Assembly (NCBI GenBank): GCA_031273965.1
Contig: JAISQX010000189.1
Span: forward strand, 1-13,748
Length of the DNA: 13,748 nucleotides
From: Clostridiales bacterium
GTDB taxonomy: Bacteria; Bacillota; Clostridia; Christensenellales; JAISNN01
Direction: 5' to 3'
The notes below the pieces were generated by a model that saw nothing but the letters and a program-made list of their open reading frames with translations, did no database searches and was not told the origin of the DNA. Numbering within the stretch: the first letter of the stretch is position 1; each line of letters begins with the position of its first letter. This document shows positions 7,268 through 13,748 of this stretch, piece after piece. The translations under genes were made by a program, and so were the position numbers.

Positions 7268-7870
7268 TCAATCAAACTTGAGGCTTTCTTTATTTTTTAT
7301 GTAATAATTTATTCCCGACAAAACGGAAAAAACCGTCGCCGCGTAAAATATCGCCGTGCCTATCCAATAAAACACGTTTATAACTGTCGCCACGGTCGCA
7401 TTGCCGTTGTCAAACAACGCGACTATAAAAAAACCGAAAGAAATAAAGGTTAAGTCCGTCTTTATTTTGCCGAACAAATCGGCGCCTATGACGACGTTTT
7501 TTATCGCGGCTATCTGGCGTATGGCGGCTATGGCAAACTCGCGCGTAAGCATCGTTATTATGGAAAACATGTTGATATACGTGACTACCATATGCTCGTT
7601 ATAGAACGTGCCTATAAATATAAAGGCTATCATTATTCCGTAAGCGAAGATCTTATCGCAAATAGGATCTAAAAACTTTCCGAAGCCGGATACGGTATTT
7701 GTCTTGCGGGCGTATTTTCCGTCAAAAGCGTCCGTCGCCGCCGCCGCAAGGAATATGACGAGAGCTATTATCGGAGCCGCCGTAAAAACGTCCTTTAAAA
7801 ACATAAAAACAATTATGGGCGGAACGAGAATTATCCTAAAAAAAGTTATTTTATTGGCTGTAAGTTTCAT
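7268..7870 (-). CDS. pgsA: CDP-diacylglycerol-glycerol-3-phosphate 3-phosphatidyltransferase PgsA
   Basis: This integral membrane enzyme joins CDP-diacylglycerol and glycerol-3-phosphate to form phosphatidylglycerophosphate, the committed step to phosphatidylglycerol and cardiolipin. The 200 residues contain the complete CDP-alcohol phosphotransferase signature: D47, D50-G51, A54-R55, G64, D68 and D72, with the exact family spacing DxxDGxxAR-x8-GxxxDxxxD. Hydrophobic segments flank it (about 12-25, 31-46, 75-90, 98-118, 140-155, 163-185). AAGGAG lies ten bases before the ATG, and the gap to rimO is 27 bases. The motif defines the superfamily. The choice of PgsA over a cardiolipin- or phosphatidylserine-synthase relative rests on length, the N-terminal NKITFFRIILVP segment and the rimO-pgsA-cinA context. 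Confidence 0.9.
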   Translation of the reverse strand: MKLTANKITFFRIILVPPIIVFMFLKDVFTAAPIIALVIFLAAAATDAFDGKYARKTNTVSGFGKFLDPICDKIFAYGIMIAFIFIGTFYNEHMVVTYINMFSIITMLTREFAIAAIRQIAAIKNVVIGADLFGKIKTDLTFISFGFFIVALFDNGNATVATVINVFYWIGTAIFYAATVFSVLSGINYYIKNKESLKFD

Positions 7871-7897
7871 TTAATCGCAACTCCTTAGAAATTATAT

Positions 7898-9235
7898 TCA
7901 TGACTGAAATTTTACCTTTCCTCTCAAATCAAACACTCCCTCCGTATCCGTTATCTCCACGGCATAGAAACGTCCGATATCCAAAGGTGTTTCACTTTCT
8001 AAGTACACTAAGCAATCTATATCCGGAGCGTTATACTGATTACGCCCGTACAACAATCCCTTTTCCTCGTCAAGTCCCTCGTACAAAACCTTATCCGTTT
8101 GACCTATCCTCTTTTTGTTGTTTTTTTCCGTCACCGACGCCTGTATGCCGCGTAAAATCGTTAACCGTCTTTGCTTGGTCTTATAATGCATGTCCTTCAT
8201 CTTTGCGGCGGACGTTCCTTCTTCCTTTGAAAAAGCGAAAAACCCCGCGTTTTCAAGCTTATATTCCTCAATAAAATCGCAAAGCTCAAAGAAAGCGTCC
8301 TCGGTCTCGGCGGGATATCCGGTGATAAAAGTAGACCTTACTGCTATATTATCGTCGATTTCCCTAATCCTCTTTATAAGCCTGCGCGCATATTTTCCGT
8401 CGTTCTTTCGGTTCATACTCTTCAAAACTTCATCGTTTACATGCTGAAGCGGTATATCCAGATATTTACATACATTGTTTCTCTCGCTCGCCGCTTTTAT
8501 CAATTCGTCGCTCACAAGCTCGGGATAACAATAGAGTAATCTCACCCATTCGAAGCCGTATTTTTCTATGACGTCCAAAAGTTTTAACAGCGCGTATTCC
8601 TTGTAGAGATCTATGCCGTATCTGGTCACGTCCTGCGCCACAAGGATAAGCTCCTTTATATCGTAACCGTCGCGCAGTCGCTTTAACTCTTCCTCTATGG
8701 ATTCAAACGTTCTGGACCTGTATGCTCCGCGTATGGAGGGAATCGCGCAATATGAGCAACGGTTGTTGCATCCGTCGGATATTCTCAAATACGCATAGTG
8801 GAAAGGCGTCGTAACGGTTCTCTCCGTAAAATCATATGTATTCTTTTCGAGATTTAAAACACGCTTATCCTCAAGCGTCGCAAGTATCATCTCTTTTATC
8901 TTGTCGTACGCGCCTACGCCCGTTATCGCATCGGCCTCAGGAATTTTTTTAAAAAGCTCGACTCCGTATCTTTCGGCAAAACAACCCGTTACGATAAGTT
9001 TTTTTAAACGACCTTTCTTTAGCTCCGCCATTTCCAATATCGTATCGATGGATTCGGTTTTTGCGTCGCCTATAAAGCCGCATGTGTTTATCACTATGAC
9101 GTCCGCCGCCGTTTTATCGCCGACTATAACGAATTTTTCCTCTTTTTTTAGCGCCGAAATCATATACTCGGTGTCGACGCGATTTTTGTCGCATCCCAAG
9201 GAAACGAAACCTATATTCACTTTGTCATTATTCAT
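7898..9235 (-). CDS. rimO: Ribosomal protein uS12 methylthiotransferase RimO
   Basis: This radical-SAM enzyme adds a methylthio group to a conserved aspartate of ribosomal protein S12, working in the cytoplasm. An N-terminal UPF0004 domain carries three iron-sulfur cysteines (in GFVSLGC, INTCGF and VTGCFAERYG). The radical-SAM motif CNNRCSYC follows (about residues 156-163), then GAYRSRTFESIEEEL. The C-terminal TRAM domain (last ~65 residues) contains YNAPDIDCLVYL. RimO proteins usually have PEIDG/PDIDG there, which separates them from the tRNA enzymes MiaB and MtaB; the Cys replacing Gly is a small variation. Position between ftsK and pgsA is the usual one for rimO in Bacillota. The ATG at 9235 overlaps ftsK by eight bases. 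A TTG at 9244 with GGAG six bases upstream is an alternative start adding three residues. Confidence 0.92.
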   Translation of the reverse strand: MNNDKVNIGFVSLGCDKNRVDTEYMISALKKEEKFVIVGDKTAADVIVINTCGFIGDAKTESIDTILEMAELKKGRLKKLIVTGCFAERYGVELFKKIPEADAITGVGAYDKIKEMILATLEDKRVLNLEKNTYDFTERTVTTPFHYAYLRISDGCNNRCSYCAIPSIRGAYRSRTFESIEEELKRLRDGYDIKELILVAQDVTRYGIDLYKEYALLKLLDVIEKYGFEWVRLLYCYPELVSDELIKAASERNNVCKYLDIPLQHVNDEVLKSMNRKNDGKYARRLIKRIREIDDNIAVRSTFITGYPAETEDAFFELCDFIEEYKLENAGFFAFSKEEGTSAAKMKDMHYKTKQRRLTILRGIQASVTEKNNKKRIGQTDKVLYEGLDEEKGLLYGRNQYNAPDIDCLVYLESETPLDIGRFYAVEITDTEGVFDLRGKVKFQS

Positions 9236-12200
9236 TTCCCTCAAGCGAATCTCCGTATATAGTGTCGAATTGGTCTTCCGTCAAAAGCACGGTGCGCGGT
9301 TTAGCCCCTTCGCCTTTTCCTATGATATCTTTTTCTTCCATACTGTCGATAATACGCGCCGCCCTCGCGTATCCTATCGCGAATTTGCGCTGAAGCATGG
9401 ATATTGACGCGGCTTTGTTTTCGACCACAAGCTTTACCGCCTTGACAAAGAGCGGATCCAATAACGACTCGTCGCCCCTATCCGCCGCGGTAGGCTCGCG
9501 CTGTTCTTCTTTTACCGTATTTATTTCGGCGTCTATAGCCTGGTCATAATATGCCTCGTTATTTTGTTTGACATAATCGACCACCTTTACTATCTCTTGA
9601 TTGCTTATGAATACTCCTTGCAACCTCACCGGCTCGGGCATGGCTTGCGCTTGAAAAAGCATGTCGCCCTTACCCAAAAGCTTTTCCGCCCCCTGCCTGT
9701 CCAGAATAGTTCTGGAATCGACGTTTGACGTAACCGCAAACGCTATGCGCGACGGAAGATTTGACTTTATAACTCCGGTAATAATATCCACCGACGGTCT
9801 TTGCGTCGCCAACACTATGTGAATGCCCGCGGCGCGCGCAAGCTGAGACAAACTCTTTATCCTGTCCTCAATATCGCGTTTGAGCTTTATGATAAGCTCC
9901 GCAACTTCGTCGACGACTATGACGACACGATATAGTCTTTGATTCTTCGCGACTTTTTTGTTGTATTCCATTATGTTGTTTGAACGATTTTCTCTTATCA
10001 AACCATAACGCCTGTGCATTTCCTTTATCGCCCAGTCGAGAGCGTTGATAACCTTTTCGTCCTCGGTAATTATATCGTGCAATAATAAGTGCGGCAAGCC
10101 CTCGTACATGGTGAGTTCCACCTGCTTTGGGTCTATCAGAATAAGCTTGACCTCGTCCGGCTCGTATTTATAGAGCAAACTTATTATAAGCGAGTTTAGA
10201 CAACAGCTTTTACCCGAACCGGTCGAACCGGCTATGAGAAGGTGCGGCATGTCCGCAAGGTCGCCGTAATAATTCTTTCCGGCGATATCTTTACCTATGG
10301 TAAAAGTCAGTTTGCCGTTTGCGTCGTAAAATTCCGCGTCGTTGATAAGGTCTCTCATTCCGACTGTCGAACGGTTTTTATTCGGCACTTCTATGCCGAA
10401 AGCGTCTTTCTCCGGTATCGGCGCTTCTATTCTCACGCGCTTAGGCGACAGCAGTCTCATAGATATGTCGTTGTCAAGAGTCAAAACTCTGTTTACCGAA
10501 ACTCCCGGAGGCATTTGCATCTCATAACGCGTAAACGTCGGTCCCATCAATACGCCGCACGAAGTCGCGCTAATCTTAAAATCCGCGAACAACTCCTCAA
10601 GCTTTTTTGCGTTTTTTGTAAGCTCCATGAAATCGCCGACGTTCTCGTTCGTGTACTCAAGTAAAAGGTCTATGGGCGGCGCGTTATACGGCGCATGATT
10701 TATCGGTTTGACAACATCAAACGTTATTTGCTCGCTCGGTTTTTTTATCGTCTTGTCCGTCGTAGATAAGTTTAGTTTAAATTCAGTTTCGGGTTTTGTT
10801 ATCGGCGGGGGCGTTTCGGTAAGTTTTTCAATCGGCGAATCGGGTTCCGGCCTTAGGATCGAATCATAAACCGACTCGGCGTTGTCCGCATCGAATGACG
10901 CTGAGGATGCGCCGGAAACTTCAACCTCTGATTTTGGCTTTTCTTCTTTTTTTCGTTGTTTGTCTCTCACATTAACAAATTCTTTTTCTTCGCCCGCATA
11001 ATCGTCAAAAAAACCAAAAGTTTTTTGTTTGCTTGATCTGTAGCCCGCGTCTCTTCTCTCCGCCTCTTCCTCAATTCTTCTCTTTTCGTCCGCTTCTCTT
11101 TCCGCCTTTTCTTTTTCGGCTTCAAGTCTTAGCTGCTCTTTTACCGCGCTCAAGTCGTTTCCCAGCATAGACGGACGACGTTCGCCGTAATCCGTACCGC
11201 TCCGCATAGTATATCCGGAGTAATCGAACGAAGGCGCGACCTTTGGCTTTTCTTCGTTTTGGCTAACGGTTTCACTCTTCACTGGGTCAACGGTTTTCTC
11301 TTCAAACTTCGAATATTGAGCTTCAACCGGATTCGTCGCCGAATCGGCGTCGTCATTACGCACGGCAAACGAAAAACTCTTGTCCTCTACTTCCTCGGAC
11401 GCTGCGTTCGGACGATAATAAATACCGCCGCCCGTACCTTCTCCCGCGCTCTGCAAATGCTTGCTGTTCTCTTGAAGCGTCTTTAATCTGCCGTTATTCG
11501 TATAGTCGCTGATGTCCTCTTTGATCTCCGCGAAAAGGTTTTCTTTCTTGCTTACGGTTATTATTTCCGAATCGGTCGGCATACTCTTGTCAACGACCAT
11601 CTTCTTATCGGAATTTTCATATAATACGGCTACCGCATTCTGTCTGCGTTCCGCTCCGTCCGGATTCTCAACGTCTTTGTTCGGATATCCGGGGTCAAAA
11701 CCGCCATACCGCGATTGCTTGCGATGTAAATTTTCTCCGGTCGGCTTCGTCCGAACATTAAAAATCGCCGGTTTTCTTTTGGGCGACGTTTCCACTATGC
11801 GAGGAGTGATACTTCCGTCTTTTACTTCTGTCAAAGATGGATTTGCATTTTGCGTCGCTTTCCTTTTGGAAACCATAAGATACGGAAAAAAGAGCAAAAC
11901 CAACAGTCCAAAAAGCAAAATCGCATATACGGCGATTGCGGAAGGCGCGCCCAATAATGCCAAAAGAGGATATGCCAACACCGAAAAAATAAGCCCGCCG
12001 GCAGTGTTTGCATTATTAAAAGTCATTGTGCAAAACTCTGAAAAACTCGCGCCGCCGAATGATGAACCTGCCGTCGCGGTATGCAAAAGCATTAAAAATA
12101 CAAAGAAAAAAAGACCGAAATTGATAAGAGTAAGTTTTTTGACGACAATCTTGTATCCCGCAAGCAAAGCCGAGGAAACAAGGATAATAAAAACGCAATA

Positions 12201-12368
12201 AGCGAACGCCGCAAGACCGAAAACTCCGAAAAAGAAATCGTTTATTATGTCAAAGGCATCCGGCATAAGTCCTATAAGTCCGACCAAAATGAATATCGAA
12301 GCTATCAGCGCCGTTATCAAAGCCGCGGAAAAATTCGCCTTATTATTTCTTGTGATAATCTTATTCAT
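9228..12368 (-). CDS. ftsK: DNA translocase FtsK/SpoIIIE
   Basis: This 1046-residue membrane-anchored, ATP-driven DNA pump moves chromosomal DNA through the closing septum at division or sporulation. The N-terminus (about residues 15-166) carries four to five hydrophobic segments. A long, poorly conserved linker follows (about 170-545), rich in charge and including a Glu/Lys/Arg coiled-coil-like stretch near 410-440. The motor comes next: an alpha domain near 560-690, Walker A GSTGSGKS (714-721), the segment LILIDPKQVELTMYEGLPHL, Walker B VVIVVDE (815-821) and ATQRPSVDIITG. The C-terminal gamma winged helix that reads KOPS-like sites is at about 967-1028 (LLDPLFVKAVKLV to GKGEGAKPRTVLL). The ATG at 12368 is chosen because a promoter fits just upstream; a TTG frame 29 codons longer would cover that promoter. 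A weak GGGAAAAG precedes the ATG. It overlaps the start of rimO. The linker is longer than in B. subtilis SpoIIIE (787 residues in total). Confidence 0.95.
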   Translation of the reverse strand: MNKIITRNNKANFSAALITALIASIFILVGLIGLMPDAFDIINDFFFGVFGLAAFAYCVFIILVSSALLAGYKIVVKKLTLINFGLFFFVFLMLLHTATAGSSFGGASFSEFCTMTFNNANTAGGLIFSVLAYPLLALLGAPSAIAVYAILLFGLLVLLFFPYLMVSKRKATQNANPSLTEVKDGSITPRIVETSPKRKPAIFNVRTKPTGENLHRKQSRYGGFDPGYPNKDVENPDGAERRQNAVAVLYENSDKKMVVDKSMPTDSEIITVSKKENLFAEIKEDISDYTNNGRLKTLQENSKHLQSAGEGTGGGIYYRPNAASEEVEDKSFSFAVRNDDADSATNPVEAQYSKFEEKTVDPVKSETVSQNEEKPKVAPSFDYSGYTMRSGTDYGERRPSMLGNDLSAVKEQLRLEAEKEKAEREADEKRRIEEEAERRDAGYRSSKQKTFGFFDDYAGEEKEFVNVRDKQRKKEEKPKSEVEVSGASSASFDADNAESVYDSILRPEPDSPIEKLTETPPPITKPETEFKLNLSTTDKTIKKPSEQITFDVVKPINHAPYNAPPIDLLLEYTNENVGDFMELTKNAKKLEELFADFKISATSCGVLMGPTFTRYEMQMPPGVSVNRVLTLDNDISMRLLSPKRVRIEAPIPEKDAFGIEVPNKNRSTVGMRDLINDAEFYDANGKLTFTIGKDIAGKNYYGDLADMPHLLIAGSTGSGKSCCLNSLIISLLYKYEPDEVKLILIDPKQVELTMYEGLPHLLLHDIITEDEKVINALDWAIKEMHRRYGLIRENRSNNIMEYNKKVAKNQRLYRVVIVVDEVAELIIKLKRDIEDRIKSLSQLARAAGIHIVLATQRPSVDIITGVIKSNLPSRIAFAVTSNVDSRTILDRQGAEKLLGKGDMLFQAQAMPEPVRLQGVFISNQEIVKVVDYVKQNNEAYYDQAIDAEINTVKEEQREPTAADRGDESLLDPLFVKAVKLVVENKAASISMLQRKFAIGYARAARIIDSMEEKDIIGKGEGAKPRTVLLTEDQFDTIYGDSLEGNE

Positions 12369-12412
12369 AAACTTTTCCCGTATAAAAATTGAAAAATCCG
12401 TAATCCATATAT

Positions 12413-12441
12413 ATGATAACATATTTTTTAAGATTTTACAA
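12413..12441 (-). promoter_or_regulatory. Likely ftsK operon promoter with extended -10
   Basis: Minus-strand TTGTAA (12436-12441), a 17-base spacer and TATCAT (12413-12418). The -10 box is preceded by TG one base upstream (TGtTATCAT), an extended -10 that compensates for the moderate -35. Transcription would start near 12406, leaving a leader of about 38 bases before the ATG at 12368. The promoter lies inside the upstream extension of the ftsK frame, which argues that the extension is not translated. Confidence 0.6.
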
Positions 12442-12539
12442 GCGAGTTTCGGCACTAATTAAAATTATGCTCGCGCAATAAAGCCGCCTATTGTCCGCCG
12501 AATAAAATAATAACCGTTGCCGATTATAAATATAACATT

Positions 12540-12551
12540 AGACGCGCGTCT
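12540..12551. repeat. 12-bp perfect palindrome AGACGCGCGTCT
   Basis: The sequence is its own reverse complement over 12 bases and is GC-rich inside an AT-rich gap. It lies about 100 bases upstream of the -35 box proposed for ftsK. It might be an operator for a dimeric regulator, but nothing in the window names one. Confidence 0.4.
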
Positions 12552-12604
12552 TTCTTGTTTTTCTTTATAATGGCGGTAATAAAAAACGCGTAATCGGTCA
12601 TTTT

Positions 12605-12646
12605 AAAATATATACGCGGCTTGAATTTAAAAGCGCAAGCCGCGTA
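12605..12646 (-). terminator. 11-bp perfect stem-loop with U-rich 3' side (candidate terminator)
   Basis: TACGCGGCTTG (12613-12623) is exactly complementary to CAAGCCGCGTA (12636-12646), giving an 11-bp GC-rich stem around a 12-base loop. Read on the minus strand the stem is followed by TATATTTT, a fair uridine tract, which suits an intrinsic terminator for transcripts coming from the dUTPase side. On the plus strand the flank is less uridine-rich. It could instead be a leader hairpin or attenuator of ftsK. Confidence 0.45.
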
Positions 12647-12686
12647 ATATAGACATAAAATTTCCAAAATATATTAAAAAAACTAT

Positions 12687-12715
12687 ATTATGATTATCCT
12701 GACGTATTTTGTCAT
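12687..12715 (-). promoter_or_regulatory. Promoter-like site ~320 bases upstream of ftsK
   Basis: On the minus strand ATGACA (12710-12715) and CATAAT (12687-12692) are each one base off the sigma-A consensus and are separated by exactly 17 bases. Transcription would begin near 12680 and meet the stem-loop at 12646-12613 about 35 bases later. It therefore could make a short RNA or a long structured ftsK leader. In such AT-rich sequence a chance match is also possible. Confidence 0.35.
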
Positions 12716-12780
12716 TTATCCGTCCGCCGCCGCCATTTCCTAAGAGACAGCGCCGACTAAAAAGCCGAAGCGAGTGAATT

Positions 12781-13209
12781 TTAATCGTTCACGTCGGTTT
12801 TAAGCTCATATCCTTTTTTTGCGGAAGTTCCGTTCTGCCGCGCAAAGTTCTCCTTGTTTTTTTCGACGTATCTTTTAAAAAGCTCCTCGGCGCTCATCCC
12901 CGCATTCAGGCACATACCGACAAAAAAATGCAGAATATCGACGAGTTCGTCCTTTACATTGTCCTCGTTCAAGGGCTTCGGATTTTTCCACCATTTAAAA
13001 TTTACCTCCGTCAAAAGCTCCGAAAGTTCCGACAATGTCGCCAAAATTTCCTTCTGTATCCATTCTTCCTTTGTAAAATTCAATTTACGTTCTTTTTTTA
13101 CATAGCCGTCAAAAAGGTCTTGATAATAAAATATCGTCTCCAGCTTGTCGTTGTTTATAACGGCGCCGCTTTTGCTCTCTCCGCCTATCATTTCTTCACT
13201 GCCGCCCAT
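12781..13209 (-). CDS. Dimeric all-alpha dUTP diphosphatase (dUTPase_2 / MazG-like fold)
   Basis: This 142-residue protein probably hydrolyses dUTP to dUMP and pyrophosphate, keeping uracil out of DNA and supplying the dTMP precursor. The signature is the paired acidic helix motif of all-alpha NTP pyrophosphatases: ELSE (about residues 61-64), then EVNFKWWKN, then KDELVDILHFFVGM with E88 and D91. This gives ExxE, 23 residues, ExxD, typical of dimeric dUTPases such as phage and clostridial forms, and the aromatic FKWWK is typical of that subgroup. The start is placed at the ATG with AAGGAGG five bases upstream; a GTG-initiated form 20 residues longer is possible but lacks a binding site. The first ~18 residues are Gly/Ser/Glu-rich and probably disordered. 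The next gene downstream is ftsK, 412 bases away. A related MazG-type specificity cannot be excluded. Confidence 0.82.
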   Translation of the reverse strand: MGGSEEMIGGESKSGAVINNDKLETIFYYQDLFDGYVKKERKLNFTKEEWIQKEILATLSELSELLTEVNFKWWKNPKPLNEDNVKDELVDILHFFVGMCLNAGMSAEELFKRYVEKNKENFARQNGTSAKKGYELKTDVND

Positions 13210-13214
13210 ATACG

Positions 13215-13221
13215 CCTCCTT
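13215..13221 (-). promoter_or_regulatory. Shine-Dalgarno AAGGAGG that fixes the dUTPase start
   Basis: AAGGAGG sits five bases upstream of the ATG at 13207-13209. The longer frame that begins at a GTG at 13269 has no such site, so this ribosome binding site decides the start in favour of the ATG. Confidence 0.85.
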
Positions 13222-13298
13222 CTCTAATAAATATCTTTCTTTATGCAAAAACTCTATAAAAATTTTCACAAAAACATATCTAAAACCTTAAACCGTCT

Positions 13299-13327
13299 TT
13301 TTAAGAAACAGAATATATCGCCGTCAA
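13299..13327 (-). promoter_or_regulatory. Possible sigma-A promoter for the dUTPase gene
   Basis: On the minus strand TTGACG (13322-13327) matches the -35 consensus at five of six bases. It is followed after exactly 17 bases by TTAAAA (13299-13304), a poor -10 box. The leader to the preferred dUTPase start would be roughly 80 bases. No strong terminator is visible between the upstream gene and this site, so read-through is equally possible. Confidence 0.3.
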
Positions 13328-13376
13328 GCATACTCGCATTATTATCGCATTTTACGTTTTTTGCGCGCTCTTACGA

Positions 13377-13748
13377 TTATCTTTTAAATTTCTTCTTTTC
13401 GTTTACACACTCGATAAACTTTTCGTAAAGCGCTTTATCGCTCTCTCTCAACATTTCCTCAAGCTCGACGTCGCTCATGCACGTATTCCTGCCCGCTGCG
13501 TATATCGCGTCGATTTTTTGTTTAATCAAAGCGACCGCGGGGGTCTTTTTGTCTATTTTGTACTCGTCGTCAAGCCTGTAAAAATTATTTATCCAAAAGG
13601 CTATGCCCGCAAGACCCGAAAAAGCGTCTATGGCTACGATAGGCGGTCTTCCCAATAGCTTTTTTGTGTTAAAAATATTGTAGATTTCTTCGTCTTTCAA
13701 AAGTCCGTCCGCGTGTATACCCGCCCTGGTCATATTAAAATGCCTGCC
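13377..13748 (-). CDS. HMGL-like acyltransferase, isopropylmalate/homocitrate synthase family, C-terminal fragment
   Basis: The reading frame is open to the right edge (residues GRHFN precede the first internal Met), so this is only the C-terminal ~124 residues of a longer gene whose start lies outside the window. The segment TRAGIHADGLLKDEEIYNIF followed by KLLGRPP and SGLAGIAFWIN resembles, from memory, the region after the TIM barrel in clostridial proteins annotated as 2-isopropylmalate/homocitrate synthase-like. Such enzymes condense acetyl-CoA with a 2-keto acid. The true substrate cannot be told from this part, and the catalytic barrel with its metal-binding HxH is not visible. The tail is charged and ends in KKKFKR. 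It lies 167 bases upstream of the dUTPase gene on the same strand. Family assignment is fairly secure; exact activity is not. Confidence 0.75.
   Translation of the reverse strand, partial: GRHFNMTRAGIHADGLLKDEEIYNIFNTKKLLGRPPIVAIDAFSGLAGIAFWINNFYRLDDEYKIDKKTPAVALIKQKIDAIYAAGRNTCMSDVELEEMLRESDKALYEKFIECVNEKKKFKR

Larger units (their letters stand above)
12369..12780. other. 412-base non-coding gap upstream of ftsK
   Basis: I see no convincing gene here. The gap is AT-rich with GC-rich islands. It contains two promoter-like sites on the minus strand (12687-12715 and 12413-12441), an 11-bp perfect stem-loop (12613-12646) and a 12-bp perfect palindrome, AGACGCGCGTCT (12540-12551). A 25-codon minus-strand frame (12524-12601) has no ribosome binding site. 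No GAAC-N4-GTTC SOS box is present on either strand. Confidence 0.7.

Noticed and set aside
11512..12201. 229-codon plus-strand open frame opposite ftsK
   Set aside because: It is antisense to the FtsK linker and membrane segments, with no recognisable domain; the minus-strand gene explains the openness.
12369..12455. N-terminal 29-codon extension of ftsK from a TTG
   Set aside because: A good extended -10 promoter sits inside this stretch and the downstream ATG at 12368 places the first membrane segment at the usual distance from the N-terminus.
12543..12571. Plus-strand TATAAT (12566-12571) as a divergent promoter
   Set aside because: No -35 element at a suitable distance (CGCGCG at 17 bases) and no plus-strand gene to serve.
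12524..12601. 25-codon minus-strand frame with a hydrophobic then basic peptide, resembling a small toxin or leader
   Set aside because: No ribosome binding site (TTTTAAA before the ATG) and no supporting promoter directly upstream; length fits chance in an AT-rich gap.
1..13748. Search for CRISPR arrays, tRNA or rRNA genes, insertion sequences and phage genes
   Set aside because: None seen: no regularly spaced repeats beyond the two 22-bp copies at the edge, no transposase or integrase motifs, and no cloverleaf with CCA-adjacent acceptor recognised by eye.

Overview
This 13.7-kb window is an ordinary chromosomal stretch of core genes. All twelve protein genes lie on the minus strand, so transcription runs from the right end of the window to the left. 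The gene order ftsK-rimO-pgsA-cinA(C-terminal domain)-recA, strong AAGGAG-type ribosome binding sites and sigma-A-like promoters point to a Gram-positive, low- to mid-GC Bacillota. The protein styles (isopropylmalate/homocitrate-synthase relative, all-alpha dUTPase, DUF2156, RluA-family synthase, Tex) fit class Clostridia, probably a gut-type lineage. That placement is inference; no rRNA or tRNA gene is present to confirm it.

Right to left: the C-terminal end of an HMGL-like (isopropylmalate/homocitrate synthase family) enzyme runs off the right edge, followed by a dimeric-type dUTPase with a textbook Shine-Dalgarno. A 412-base gap follows, holding an 11-bp perfect stem-loop, a 12-bp palindrome and two promoter-like sites, the nearer of which fits ftsK well. 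A tight eight-gene block then runs ftsK, rimO, pgsA, pncC-type cinA, recA, ysxC/engB, nrdR and an RluA-family pseudouridine synthase, with gaps of 4 to 27 bases or a short overlap. A 173-base gap carries a near-consensus promoter for tex, and tex is followed nine bases later by a DUF2156 gene. The last 311 bases hold no convincing gene but do contain a 22-bp tandem repeat running off the left edge and several inverted repeats.

Functionally the block groups chromosome maintenance (FtsK translocase, RecA, dUTPase, NrdR control of deoxynucleotide supply) with ribosome and translation maturation (RimO, EngB, pseudouridine synthase, Tex) and membrane lipid synthesis (PgsA). It reads as a housekeeping superoperon. 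I see no phage, insertion sequence, CRISPR, toxin or defence system, and nothing that looks like a new multi-gene system. The most worthwhile oddities are non-coding: the edge repeat and the structured gap upstream of ftsK.
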